The position numbers were made by a program, and so were the translations under genes. Positions 1 through 10,748 of a DNA stretch of 64,000 nucleotides are shown in pieces; the stretch's first letter is position 1; every line of letters begins with the position of its first letter. Location: contig JAGEMR010000100.1 of the NCBI GenBank assembly GCA_021030915.1, positions 47,900 to 111,899 of the forward strand. Reading direction: 5' to 3'. A model generated the notes under the pieces. It made no database searches. It worked only from the letters and a program-made list of their open reading frames with translations, and was not told where the DNA came from. The DNA comes from Astrothelium macrocarpum (taxonomy: Eukaryota; Ascomycota; Dothideomycetes; Trypetheliales; Trypetheliaceae).

Positions 1-3000
1 GGGGCTTACCTGTAGAAGACGACGCAGAGTATAGTAGGCGCAGTGTATGCAGACATATTCTGAAAAGTTAGTCTGACACTTGTTAGGGAATCGTTTCCTA
101 CTCTCATCAACCACCTTTTCACCAGCACTGTTCTTGTCCAAGGTGCACAATGATGCTTCTACAGATCAATTGCTTCAGGGACTTGACTTTTTATCGAGAT
201 CCATTGAAAAGAAATCTGCGTCATTGAAAGTGCTTGTAGAGTCTAATTTCCAAAGGTTCATCAAGGCCAAGGCCACTATTGATAACGTATACAATGAAAT
301 GCGAAATCAAGGTGTAGATCCCGAGGTAGAAAAACGAAGTCGACCGCACTCGAGACATGCCAGTAGCTCCAGCTGGAAGCATTCGAGGCATCCGAGCGGT
401 CCATTTAGTCCAAATAATAAAGCACGCCCCGACGACAAAAGGAAGAATGCGCTTATCAAAGAAAGCGAGTACGGCGTTCAAGGCATCAAAGCACCGCTTA
501 CCGAAGTTTCTATCAAAGCAGAGGAAGTATGGGGACCAGCCCTTGGTGGCAGAGAGCGGGAAGAGAGCCTAAAAGGGATTTTGACTACCCTTGAACGGCA
601 TCGAGGTTTATTTGAAGTTGGTGGAGCTGTCCAAGATGCTATGAAGCGGAAAGACTATGAAACCTTGGTTGAGGAATACAATCGTGCAAGGCGCTATGCC
701 GACGATGCAAGAGATACAGCAAATCGTGCAAATTACAATAATACAGAATTGACCGATGTCGAAGTCAATCAAATTTTAGTGACCGCAAGAATGTGGGCGG
801 ATGTTGAAGAGAATGTTGGAACGTTCAAAAGAGAAACTCGAAAGCGTCTGGCCGATGCCGGTTCTAGCAAGCAAATTGGTGTCGATGATAGCAAGCCGGA
901 AGAATATCTCGAACTGATAGGCGTTTTGCTACAACTTGGCGTCGAAGAAAATCCCATCACGTTTTGGCTTCAAAGTCGTTCGGAAAAACTAAAATTGAAG
1001 CTCGCACGCACGGCAGAGTTCTCCAAAATACAAATCGAAGTCCTCCGGCGACGTCTTGCAAATAACGACAAGCCAAGTTTGAGAACTTCTGCTGCTTATT
1101 TGCGATCTACTTCTGTTCGGGAACGACAAAGTAAATCAAGCACAGATTCGCCAAAGGTTATCGAATTTTGGGACTTTGTCAACAGTTCCATGTCTGCGCT
1201 ACTTGCCTCTCAAGACGGAGTCTTAGGCGAAGTTGTTGAGTTTTGGGATATTGCACAGTCATTCATTAACGGTTCTGCTCAAAGACGTCTACCTGTCGGC
1301 ATTGAGAAGCATAGCAGAGAGCATCTTGACCTTTCTGCCGACAGCGTCGAAGATGTTCAAAATCGTGCCATTGACCTCGTGAACTTTCTTCGAGAGACCA
1401 TCTTTGTTTTCTTTGCTGATCCACCGATTGAAGATCTCTCAGCCATCCTCTCTCCTATGCCTGAGACTCCGGCTACACCGATATCGGCTGCATTGAGTCC
1501 GTTGGATAAGACAAAATTCAATTTCGATCCCGCCAACCCGCCACCTCCTTCTCCACTGAGGGGTGCAGCCTGGGAGAAATACGCATTCTGGCCTCCATAT
1601 TCGAATGCGCTAAGCGGGGTTCATTACTTGTCAAAGATTCTCATTCTTGTTGGCACTGCCTGTGGAGAAATGGCGTCGATGGGTGTCATCAAACATGATC
1701 CACAACATGTTGAGATGTTGAAGAGTCTCGTCGGTGCAGTTCGCGAGCGATGTGTGCAAGCCGTCTGTGCTGCCTGGGACACAGATGCTGAAAATGCCAA
1801 GGGCTTAGAAGACTGGATTAGGAGTGCTGAAAGGAACGACTTAACAAGTATGCCAGACCGCTTTGTCGCGTTTGAAAAGGAAGTTGTGACGGGCATGCAG
1901 CGGATATGCTACCTCCAAGAGGCCCGCGGAACCAAGAAAGAAGGTGCTGAAGTTGAGGTCCTTGCTCCCCCATCGCAAAAGGTTGTACAGACAGTGCGAA
2001 GTCAATTTGTCAAGAGCCTTTACAAGGCATTAAGTGGCATGGTAGAAAATGCAGAAAGAAAGCGGAAGACAGAAGATGGATTTGGTGATGATGATACTGA
2101 TGGACTAATCGTTCCCGCACGTAGCGATAACACAGATTCTAGCAAATCTGCAACGATCGATTCTAACAACAAGGTAAAGTCAAAGACGGCTCCTTTCATT
2201 TTTGACCTCATTAATCCCGTTCCCAGAATGTTCGCAAGCTTCTCACCCTCAGCAACCTCCAACACCTCCGCAAAGACCTCATCGCCTCCCTCCTCGCCCA
2301 CTTCGAGACCTCCTTCTCCGTGAAACTCACCGACGAATCCAAAATCATCCGCGACGTCGTCTCCCAAATCGACGCCCGCCTCTTCCAATCCTACACGCGC
2401 CCACTCGTCGACCACCTCACCTCGCTCATCCGCGCCGGCGTCTCCGACCCAGCCTGGGCACCCCAGGACGGCCGCCCCAACGACGCTCGCCCCTACATCT
2501 ACAACGTCCTCCTCGCGCTCGTCACCACACAGAGCGAAGTCAGCATCACGGCGGTCGCAGTCCCCGATCACGTGCTGACCAAGCACATCCTGTCGTACCT
2601 GCTCGAGCAAGTCTGTGTCGCGCTCATGGAGGCGTTCAAGGCGCGTGCGAACCCGGGCGGCGGTGGCGGTGGTGGTGGCGGCGTGACGAAGTATACGCTA
2701 CCGATGCTGATGCAGGCGACGCTGGACCTGGAGTTTCTGGCGCAGACGCTGAGCGTGTACACGACGGAGCGCGCGAGCGATGTGCAGGGCCAGATCTACA
2801 AGGTGCTGGATGAGGTGACGAATAGTGAGGCGAGGGTGAGTCTGCCGACGGAGCTGCCGGAGATGAGGAAGACGTTGAAGAGTTTGAAGGAGAGGACGAG
2901 AGGAGAGTTGTAAGTCGTGAAGTCCGCCTGTTTGAGGACGTCGCTGGCCAAGATTTTATGTGCTAACGATGAGTGCAGTGCTTGCTTTAAGCGGCAAAGG

Positions 3001-3042
3001 GGAAGGAAGGAGACGGCGGAGCGGCCACCGTCGAGGAGCTGA
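1..3042 (+). CDS. sec5: Exocyst complex subunit Sec5, 5' partial
   Basis: Sec5 is a subunit of the octameric exocyst that tethers secretory vesicles at sites of polarised growth. About 954 residues are visible; the N-terminus lies left of the window. Model: exon from base 3 to 33 (GLPVEDD), intron 34-86, exon 87-2173, intron 2174-2226, exon 2227-2909, intron 2910-2978, exon 2979-3042. Frame is kept at each junction. The joins give RNRFLLSSTTFSPALFLS, NVRKLLTLSNLQHLRKDLIA and a C-terminal FACFKR, all of which fit fungal Sec5 as I know it. Without splicing the gene looks broken near 2,323, but the 53-nt intron explains this. The long helical body with the QGLDFLSRSI and ALGGRERE segments is typical of the family. 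A run of nine glycines lies near base 2,660. GC content is clearly higher after 2,300 than before. Confidence 0.93.
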
Positions 3043-4429
3043 AGAGATTTGGAAAAGATAGGGCCATTTCTGATCCTGTGAGCGAGATGTTTTGTCCAGG
3101 GTGCATCATTCTCAGGTTTGTCATATTTTCAGTCTTTATTCGTGAACTTCTTTGTCAGTATGTTGGTAGAACATTGCCTCACTATCGAATCTCTATTAAA
3201 CTTTCCATTAACCCTAAATGATCCTTGATGCTCGAGGACAGTTGTCTCTTATTGACCGTATTTTTATCGCCAAGCTCGCTCAATTCCCGGCATTCGTTTA
3301 AATTTCGTTGATCATTGTTCAAATCCCAGCACCGTTTCTGATCAAGGATCACATGTTCCCTTTAACAGAGACTCATCACTGGTCCCGCAGAACTCTTATT
3401 TGCACTATAGCTTCTTCCAAACCCCTGCTATATTGTTTTTTAACCTTTGCCTTTCTTCATAAAGAGCCCTTAAGCATTGCATATTCTCGTCTGGCACGCA
3501 ACTACCAGTAAAAGTAAATTAGGCTGTAATCAGCTGGAATTTGTCTCGGACAAGCATCTCCTCGCAGATTCAAAGGTTTCTTGTTCTTTGGGTTAATTTC
3601 AGTGCAGGGTACATGAGATTCTCCAGAATTGGTTGCTTGCTGGATATCCGGAATGTGAAACGCTTTGTGAGAAAGCTGCTCATCCAGTTAACTGAGTCCG
3701 AAGCCTTGTTCTGGATTTGGATTCCGAATAAATGGGAAGGAGTGATTGCGATTGAAATGCAATTGTCTTCCGCTTCACTGGCCAATGGATCTCACATGGA
3801 ATTACTTACACCTCAATACTGCGAATGGTTTGCACTCAAGTGTAATGCCAATTGGCAGCGTTTTAAGTCAAACTTATACATGAGGACCGTAACTGGAAAA
3901 GAAAGTCAACTCCTGTCGAAGCGTTGAGTCCATTAAGCTACAAATAGGATCCTTGCAGGTAGCTAGGCCAGAACTAAAAACCCGTCGTATTTATATACCT
4001 TGCCTACAGAATGTCGCCCAATATCGAGTAAATCCTGCATATCCTTTAGAAAGCTTGGTATCGCGAGAAGGACCATGGAGCGAGACGTCGTTCGTGTTGC
4101 GGTTCGGACCTCATAAATCGAAAATACCATGGCAGTACTGCCGGATCCTGCCCACGTTGTTCAGCCGGCTGCCCGTGGTTCAAGGTATCATGGTCATGGA
4201 GGGTTCATGAATTTCGGGCCTAATCAGAGGCCCTTGAGAAGTCAACGAGTCGAGCCAAGAGTAAACATCTGAAGGTGCGTAGCTAAAGAGTATCCCGAAT
4301 TAGCGTATATACAATTATCGAAGTGAAGCTAACATTGACACGGCAAAGCTATGAGGCATCTCATTAGATGATCAAGCACTTGTTGGACCTATATAAGTAA
4401 GTACAAAATCTGTACTCATTACTGCGAGA
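3043..4429. other. Gene-poor AT-rich interval
   Basis: Only short unrelated reading frames occur here, the longest being 128 codons at 3,541-3,927 on the plus strand. I see no recognisable domain, intron pattern or repeat. The first few hundred bases are presumably the Sec5 3' UTR. Confidence 0.5.
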
Positions 4430-4580
4430 ACCACCGAGCCACGTCGCTGGGGCACCGGCGGCATGGCGGAGTGGTTCCCGCAGAAACAGCTCCCTTTGGC
4501 TTCCTTGTCCGCACAAGCTGGGTCGCTCCCACTTGGACGGACTAAGGATACCAGAAAGCTGTTTGATAGGGCTTAGAACA

Positions 4581-4606
4581 CCAGAGGCAGGTACGCCTCC
4601 CTCTGG
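4581..4606. repeat. Hairpin 1 of the GC-rich island
   Basis: The arms ccagagg and cctctgg pair perfectly around an inner ggc/gcc stem. This is the first of two hairpins only about 12 bases apart. Confidence 0.65.
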
Positions 4607-4618
4607 ATTTCCGCCCCG

Positions 4619-4654
4619 GGGAGGGGGAACGAAGGCGCCTTCGTCCCTCTCCCT
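4619..4654. repeat. Hairpin 2 of the GC-rich island, long imperfect palindrome
   Basis: The centre is the perfect 14-bp palindrome cgaaggcgccttcg (4,630-4,643). G-rich left and C/T-rich right arms extend the stem to about 17 pairs with two mismatches and some G-T pairs. Confidence 0.7.
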
Positions 4655-4740
4655 GGGAGAGCCCGAAGTTTTGCTCTTTACAAGGTTGGCCGTCAAAGGC
4701 TTTGGGTTCGATCCTCGCTCTCCGCGTGGTTTAATGAGCT

Positions 4741-5296
4741 CCCCCCGCCCGATTCACCTTTTTTTCCCAGCAGTTTGCTATGCGCTTGTTCCTACCATGT
4801 CTTGACTGGTAGTATTGGAGATAAATGAGCCGCAACTAAACAATTCGATATACCCCGGCCGAATATGAGCTGTTCATTGATCATGTTGCTACCGATATCG
4901 TTTTCTTTCCCCACTAATTTGGACGCTCTGACATTTGGAAGCAGCGGACACTAATTCTAAGGGATGCCTCATCGACTCTTCAGTCTTAGCAATTGAAAGG
5001 ATTCCTTGGATAATCTTATGATTCCAAATGTAATGACAATTCATCTGTGAGCTACTGAATGTGACCTATTGGATTCTCACTATCTCTGCTGACTCGTGCT
5101 GTTTAGTCTACAATACGAGAGAAATTCGCATGACCACAATGAAGCCATCCCTCCATTTCCTAGCTCTCATGACCGGATAGACAGCGGTCCCACAGTCAAC
5201 CTTGGCACCGAATCATCAAAGATCTGCATACTCTGTCGGCCAGTACCTAATCGTTGCCTTTAGCCTTCGACGCGTTCCGTGATGGCGGTGAGTTAC
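4741..5296. other. Intergenic, no gene seen
   Basis: AT-rich DNA with only short reading frames. It is probably the 3' flank of the minus-strand gene to the right. Confidence 0.5.
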
Positions 5297-6055
5297 CTAA
5301 TCCTTGTAGCTAATGACAACACGACAGACTGTATCCTTCACAAAGAAATTACGGCAACCAAAGCCTGTGTAGTAGCTCAGCTTCAAAGAACGCTGACCGA
5401 GCGGAATCGTCGTTCCCTTAAAGTCAAGGGAGACATCGAAGACAAGCCCATCTGCTGTCATGAATCCCAATAGCTTAATGTAACGCTGGGCATGGAGTTT
5501 AGCAATCTTGATAAGATCGTCTTCATTGTCGTCCTCTGAAAATACAAGCTCCATGGTCGGAATATCATGAATCTGGAAATCGGGAAAAGTTTTGCTGGGC
5601 TGAAAGCGTTCTGTAAAGTCGAATCTGACTTTTATGTTCGGAACAATCGGTTTCAGTCCAAGGTAGTCGCGGTAGTCTGCCGTCGAAACAAAATTGAATG
5701 GCTCCACTTTGAAGAACTCCCCTTTGAGAAGCCTTGGTGATGATGTTAATGGCTCAGGCACCGGTCGATTAGGCGTCATATGCTTGATTGCTGTTGAAAC
5801 TGATCTTTTGAAGCCTGGCAATTTTACTACTGGTGACACTGCCGGTGACCGCGTTTTTGAGAGTGTTTTGTTTGTCGTCTGTGCTTTAGCGCTAAAATCA
5901 TACGAGGGCTTTGAGTTTGGGACTATCTGAGGTGAATCTACAAAACTTTGTGTATTTGGCGGTTTTGCAGACAACCCACTAGGAGTGTTGAATAAATTCC
6001 TCGCTGGTAAGCCGAGACGATTCTCAGACCGCTGAAAACAAACGTACGAAGTCAT
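5297..6055 (-). CDS. Hypothetical protein, orphan A
   Basis: I do not recognise the family. The frame gives about 252 residues from the ATG at 6,055; an upstream exon is possible because a TTTTCAG acceptor-like site lies just inside it. The N-terminal half is Ser/Pro/Thr-rich and probably disordered. The C-terminal 130 residues look folded, with PNIKVRFDFTERF followed by alternating hydrophobic strands and a helix. The next gene to the right, on the same strand, has a similar order: a disordered N-terminal part, then PNIIINFFFHEHF, and a C-terminal end with VVI. The two may be diverged tandem copies, but this rests only on a hand alignment. Confidence 0.55.
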   Translation of the reverse strand: MTSYVCFQRSENRLGLPARNLFNTPSGLSAKPPNTQSFVDSPQIVPNSKPSYDFSAKAQTTNKTLSKTRSPAVSPVVKLPGFKRSVSTAIKHMTPNRPVPEPLTSSPRLLKGEFFKVEPFNFVSTADYRDYLGLKPIVPNIKVRFDFTERFQPSKTFPDFQIHDIPTMELVFSEDDNEDDLIKIAKLHAQRYIKLLGFMTADGLVFDVSLDFKGTTIPLGQRSLKLSYYTGFGCRNFFVKDTVCRVVISYKD

Positions 6056-6525
6056 CCAGCTTGAATGGCATGCAAAGCACAATAATGAAGTGTTCTGGTA
6101 TTGAAAACACTGAAAAATGGTGAATGGTAAACACGAGTAATTTCACCGAGTTGTTGATGATGCTTAGGTAAGGCCGAGGAACTGAAGTGAGGGTCAAAAG
6201 GAGACACCTCACACAAGCCAAGGGCTACCCACGCTGAACCGTGCATCATCTCTTCTGTTATTATCTCTTACTCGACGGTCCTGTCTCGGTAACATCAAAG
6301 TTCGACGGCATTCCAATACTTGGACCAGTGCTTCGACGAGGTACTAAAACTCTAAGAATGCTCTTTCCATAAAGGGTATCTGCAAAAGTCAATTGCTCCA
6401 GGACTATGAGTCTATCTACTGTGGATTAAAGATACTTGGAAGCCTCAAAGAGAATGGTTCTTGGCATGCCAGCAATATTGTTCATGTTACTTCTCCAATC
6501 TTCAACTAACCATCAGAATCCATCT
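6056..6525. other. Intergenic between orphans A and B
   Basis: No supportable gene. Minus-strand frames of about 65 codons at 6,024-6,249 have no recognisable content; part could be a 5' exon or 5' UTR of orphan A. Confidence 0.4.
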
Positions 6526-7709
6526 TCACTTCGCCTGAACTAGGCGGGTTATAACCACGTTGCATCGGTGTGTATAGTTCCTTGCATTCGTATGCATTGC
6601 CGTCATTTCCATGTACTGTCCGATCGTCCAATCTCTTATTCCTAAGTAGGCAATCTTTCCGTGCATCTCAAGCATATACCCCATGCTGACATCATTTCGA
6701 GACATGTCAGAGAACTTCTCAAAATGTGTTTGCACTTCGTTCAGCAATTCGCTTTCTTTTTTATTAGGCTCCAGAATTGTGGTCAGAGGTGGTATAGGTT
6801 TGCTTAGGATATTGACCGCAGGTACTACCGGCGAAGCCTTTGGAATAGTCAAGAAGTGCTCGTGGAAGAAGAAATTGATGATAATATTCGGTGGAGATTT
6901 TAAACGCTGACCCGGTAATGTTGATCCGCTCGCACCCGGATGTCTTGTTGGAGTATAATCATCGTCAGCTCCCTTTGACGAATTGGCTTTATGGTGCGTC
7001 GAGCTTTGGTTACCACTATCTGGTCTGAGGCTTGGGAGTTCGCGACCATCCCATATCGTTTGAGCCACTTCGCCTTGAGGCTTGGCTTCTTCCAACAATG
7101 TCTCGATATTCCCAGAGCTGATCATTAGTCTCTGCAAATCCTGCAACTTCTTTTGAAATTCGTCCATATTCTCAGGATGTTCCAAGGAGCCCTTAGCTTT
7201 CCTTGCTGCCTTATCTTTTTCTTTTTGGTTCAGCTCTACTTCAGTGTCCTTTGCTTTCAATCGTCTCAAATACGCTTGCCATTGGCTATTGGGACTCTGC
7301 TTCTCGATTGGGATTTCACTATCGGCTCCCTTGTTACTATCGCTATGACTGGCGCGTTTTAACGGAGTCAAAAACGCGTAGAGAACCAAAGCGGATGCTT
7401 GATCAATTCTGGCCCTTTCAAAGTAGAAGCAGTTGTTCCACAGGGCGGAGTCAATAGGCTCGCTGCCGTCGTGAGTGACTAATTGAAGGTCCAACTCGTA
7501 AGCACGCCGGTCTTTGACAAAGAGCCGATATGCACAAGCGTGCAGATCCTGGTTTCTCAGTCAGTGGCTAATAAGATACAAGAGGGGTCGTGCAATAGCA
7601 ATACCTCGAATGTTTTTACTTCATCAACTGCCACACTGGCAGAATCTGCGAGGATGCCATTTTTACAGAGAGTCACAACTTGTGGATGCATGGATGTAGC
7701 CATTCTCAT
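6526..7709 (-). CDS. Hypothetical protein, orphan B, two exons
   Basis: Unrecognised protein of about 375 residues. Exon 1 is 7709-7605, followed by a 56-nt intron at 7604-7549 (GTATTG donor, CACTGAC branch, CCAG acceptor). Exon 2 is 7548-6526 and the splice phase is 0. The junction gives KTFE/DLHACAYRLFVKDRR, a well-ordered start of what looks like an N-terminal domain (YRLFVKDRRAYELDLQL through NNCFYFERARID). The middle is highly charged (KAKDTEVELNQKEKDKAARK) and likely coiled or disordered. A C-terminal segment starts at PNIIINFFFHEHF. The start could also be the second ATG at 7,703. Possible relation to orphan A is noted there. Confidence 0.6.
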
Positions 7710-8237
7710 TGAACAAAGCTCTGGATACCCGGAATAAGCAAGATACCTTTGAGAGAGCCTAACAGAGTATAGTGTCCTCCAGATAACTTGAGAGAGAAAG
7801 TCAGTGGGATGCCAGCGGGGGGAGTGGGACACCCTGGGCAGCTCTTTTATACCCAACTAGCGTGAAGGGCTATCCCATGTGATGAAGCAGCCGCTACAAA
7901 GTTGTGACGGCGGTGGATGTACGAAAGGCAATCGACCTGGGAGCTAAGTCATTCTTGTTACCAACCGCATCTCACTCGGTCTGGCCAACTAACACCTCAC
8001 CACGAGGAGGAGAAATTCCAGTAAGATGAAGACCAATACGGTCTGAAAAATATGCTGTGTATTATTAAAACCATGGGAATACCATTGAAGTTAACGATGT
8101 CACATTACCTATACTAGGGGATGCTCTTCAAGTGTTCCAGCATCAACTCAAAGAATCAAAAAAGCATTGGCCGAAAAGGGCTTTGAAATTAATCAAAACA
8201 TAGCATCAAACAGCTGTCTGTTGATGCCACTATCCAA
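7710..8237. other. Intergenic, upstream of orphan B
   Basis: Holds the likely promoter of the minus-strand orphan B gene at its left end and the 3' flank of the next minus-strand gene. No further feature seen. Confidence 0.45.
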
Positions 8238-8933
8238 TTAGGGCCTCCTCGCCTCCATCCTCTTCATCGCATCTTCCCTCGCCCTCCTCGCGACTTCCTT
8301 ATTCTTTTCTACAAACTCGTCCGACTCCTGCTGCAAAATCTGCTCATAAACATCCTGTATCGCGTGTTGAGTCTCGTCCAGATTCTGATTATACACCTCG
8401 TCCTGCGTCTCCCTTACTCTCCGGATCTGCGCCTCGTTCTCATCAATTTTCATTTTGCTCAATTCTGCACGCAGCCTATGAGCGCGAATCTCCATCTCCA
8501 CGGTGTCTCGCGTCGTCGCAAGGTATCGCCTCGCCTCCTGTTCTTCGAAGCTCTCCCCTTCGCCCGCCGCGAATCTCGAGTCTAGCAGCTCTGCATCCAC
8601 CGTGAGCCTTCGCAGCTCCTCCTGTGCAGCCGCCGCGTCGTGTTCGACACGTGAGTGCGCGACATTCAACTCGTGTCGCTCCGCGTCGAGGACGGCCAGC
8701 TGCTCCTCGAGGCTCAGTTCGGCAGAGGGCATGGGGTACTTTTGGAAGCTGGTTTCGATGACGAAGAGGCCGTCGTTTGGGCAGACGTCGCAGAAGCTGG
8801 ACTCACAGGGCACGTCGGTGCAGTCTTGGGTGCCGATGCGACCACAGACGCACATCTCATGAGGATTGTATCGGCTACCATAAATGGCTTCCCGGACATG
8901 GCCACAAGCGTGGACGAAGCGGATGACGCACAT
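8238..8933 (-). CDS. Small Cys/His-rich, coiled-coil protein of unknown function
   Basis: A single-exon gene of 231 residues with a clear ATG. Residues 1-65 hold closely spaced Cys and His (CGHVREAI, CVCGRIG, CTDVPCESSFCDVC) that could bind zinc. Residues 75-230 are a long charged helix rich in Glu, Arg, Ala and Gln, very probably coiled coil. Short fungal proteins with such a Cys-rich head and helical tail are common in Pezizomycotina, but I cannot name a function. The Pro-poor tail ends in basic residues (AMKRMEARRP). The opposite-strand frames here are antisense shadows. Confidence 0.7.
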   Translation of the reverse strand: MCVIRFVHACGHVREAIYGSRYNPHEMCVCGRIGTQDCTDVPCESSFCDVCPNDGLFVIETSFQKYPMPSAELSLEEQLAVLDAERHELNVAHSRVEHDAAAAQEELRRLTVDAELLDSRFAAGEGESFEEQEARRYLATTRDTVEMEIRAHRLRAELSKMKIDENEAQIRRVRETQDEVYNQNLDETQHAIQDVYEQILQQESDEFVEKNKEVARRAREDAMKRMEARRP

Positions 8934-9670
8934 GGTGGGTGGAGTTATGGGGGTGGCAAAAGTCGGATGCGGTTTGCTGGATGGTTTGTAGCTTGGAAAG
9001 ATGGGTTAATGAGAGTTGGAATGATGGTGAATCAATGTGGTGTAGGAGGATCTCAAGGGGCCAACTGGAATGGACCGAGCAATAAGTACTGGCAAAGAAT
9101 TACAGACCGAACAAAGCATGGCTCGTGGGTACGAATGCGGACATTTGTGAATGTTGAAGTTGACTTCGAAGATAGTTTCAGACAAAGGAAGATAATAATG
9201 CCTGGATCAATGACTCCGTATTCAGTTAAAAACAAAGAGATGTAGGTGAACATGCTGAGGACACAGTACTTCCTTTGGCTCTGAGAGATCATATTCACTC
9301 TTTGACCTGATCATATTTCGATTGACACTATTCAGGCTCTTTGATGAGTCAAACTTAAATTGCTAAACATACAAAATGAAATGATTTTCCGTATTCAGAA
9401 TGGTAGGAGACTCGTGGGTCAAAGATGTTTTTTTAAGTACCAAAAGCCTTATTCATTCGATGTGAATGGCACCTCTTGATAAAGGAATTGAGACTTTCCA
9501 CAATATCAAGAAAAGAAAATAGCACTCCTAACACCAGTTATAAACAGCCTTTCAAATCCAAGCTATAAATCAGCATCCTAACACATTGAGGGCCAAGCAT
9601 CAGTATTTGAGAATTCTAACCATGATGAGTGAATTCGGATCGCCAGATCGTGGCAGTGACGCCAGTCGTT
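8934..9670. other. Intergenic, AT-rich
   Basis: No gene supported. The plus-strand frame running from inside the previous gene to 9,245 has no independent support. Confidence 0.5.
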
Positions 9671-10270
9671 TCAGTAAAACCTTGGAAGGAAAGGAGCAAG
9701 ACGTGGATCTTCCCCAAGAGAGAAGCGACGCCAGTCCGAACGCTGTCCAGATTTAATTGATGTATCATTGGACTTGGACGGGCTCTCCACTGAGCCGGTC
9801 TGCACTGGACCAGAATGGAATTGCCCACTTGACGACTTGTTGGCCTCTGCTACAGCTTGAGCTGCATATTTTGCCGCCATATCTCCGCATTGAGGATCAA
9901 ACACAAGAGCGGGAGACAGTAGAGGATCATAGTATTGATCATGGGTCGAGCGGCGAAATGTTGAGGTGCTCGGCTTTCCGATGAGAGTAAAAAAAGCCGG
10001 GCCAACAACGCAACGCAGTTTCTTGTAAGTCTCTCGAATGACGTTGTCGGCATCCTCACACGCCCTCTTGGCAGCTTCGTGAGCATCCCTGGCCTTGTGC
10101 AATTCATCGATAGCCTGCTGCCATGCTTGATGATCTACGTCTTCAGCTCCTCCGCGCGTAGCTGCCAAGTTTAGCCATCAGCAAAAAGGTTCTGATAGTG
10201 TATCATTTACAACTCGGAACTAAGAAGCACGGTTATGCTTACAATTGGGTGAGCATTCTCCAGGATGCAT
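9671..10270 (-). CDS. Small hypothetical protein with N-terminal helix, two exons
   Basis: The model is 172 residues: exon 1 10270-10243 (MHPGECSPN), intron 10242-10162 (GTAAGC donor, GCTAAAC branch, CAG acceptor), exon 2 10161-9671. The splice rejoins the frame as STRGGAEDVDHQAW. Residues 15-55 form a charged, Ala-rich helix (QQAIDELHKARDAHEAAK), probably coiled coil. The rest is Ser-rich and low complexity. No known domain recognised. Confidence 0.55.
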
Positions 10271-10748
10271 GACGCCAAGTTATTCTGCTGGTTTGAACTT
10301 AATTGAGGTAAATTCTCCTATCCCGATGAACAGAAGATGCTTGGGTTGGAGGTGATATTTAGATTAATCGATGTTTGATGCAGAAGTGATCATTGACTTG
10401 ATATGTTCTTAATAAGTAGCTTGAGGCACATCTAGGTTTCGAGTAAAGTAGGCATATCTTCAGTCCACGCGCCCTATAGCGGGGACCCACAGAGACTATT
10501 CAGGTGAATCATGGCGTAGCCGGTCATACGACCATTAAGCAATCAAGAAAAGGCCATGTAGACGCCAAGAAGATGCCAATGAAGCGGAAAAGTTGATCCA
10601 CGTGTCGTCCTAGCCTGTAAGCACAAACTGACGTTCATCTGGTGAACAGCGTTCATCTACGCAAGAACTCGCATTCACCATAAGCAAGGACCGAAGACAC
10701 CCGCCACCCTCCTGCTTTGAGGCAAATAAACCAGTGAATGTGACAAAA
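10271..10748. other. Intergenic
   Basis: No gene or repeat seen. It lies between the start of the small helical protein and the 3' end of the GNAT gene. Confidence 0.5.

Larger units (their letters stand above)
4430..4740 (+). other. GC-rich hairpin island with separated tRNA-like A- and B-box motifs
   Basis: A GC-rich block sits inside AT-rich DNA. Near its left end is tggcggagtggtt (4,464-4,476), like the D-arm or A-box of class II tRNAs. About 235 bases later comes ggttcgatcc (4,705-4,714), like a T-loop or B-box, followed by tctccgc, which could be a 3' acceptor strand. Between them lie two strong hairpins. The 5' bases gcggagt could pair 6/7 with that 3' strand, but then the D-arm does not fold normally, so no standard cloverleaf forms. 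GC-rich double hairpins are known from fungal mitochondrial DNA, so a nuclear insertion of mitochondrial DNA holding an interrupted tRNA is one reading. A decayed nuclear tRNA is another. Neither is proven. Confidence 0.4.

Noticed and set aside
2300..2340. Apparent frameshift in the Sec5 gene
   Set aside because: A 53-nt GT-AG intron (2174-2226) restores the frame and the conserved sequence.
4430..4740. Ordinary tRNA gene
   Set aside because: No normal cloverleaf: the acceptor pairing and the D-arm cannot both be satisfied, and the spacing is far too long.
8655..9245. Plus-strand reading frame of 196 codons
   Set aside because: Antisense to the Cys/His-rich coiled-coil gene, with no independent protein features.
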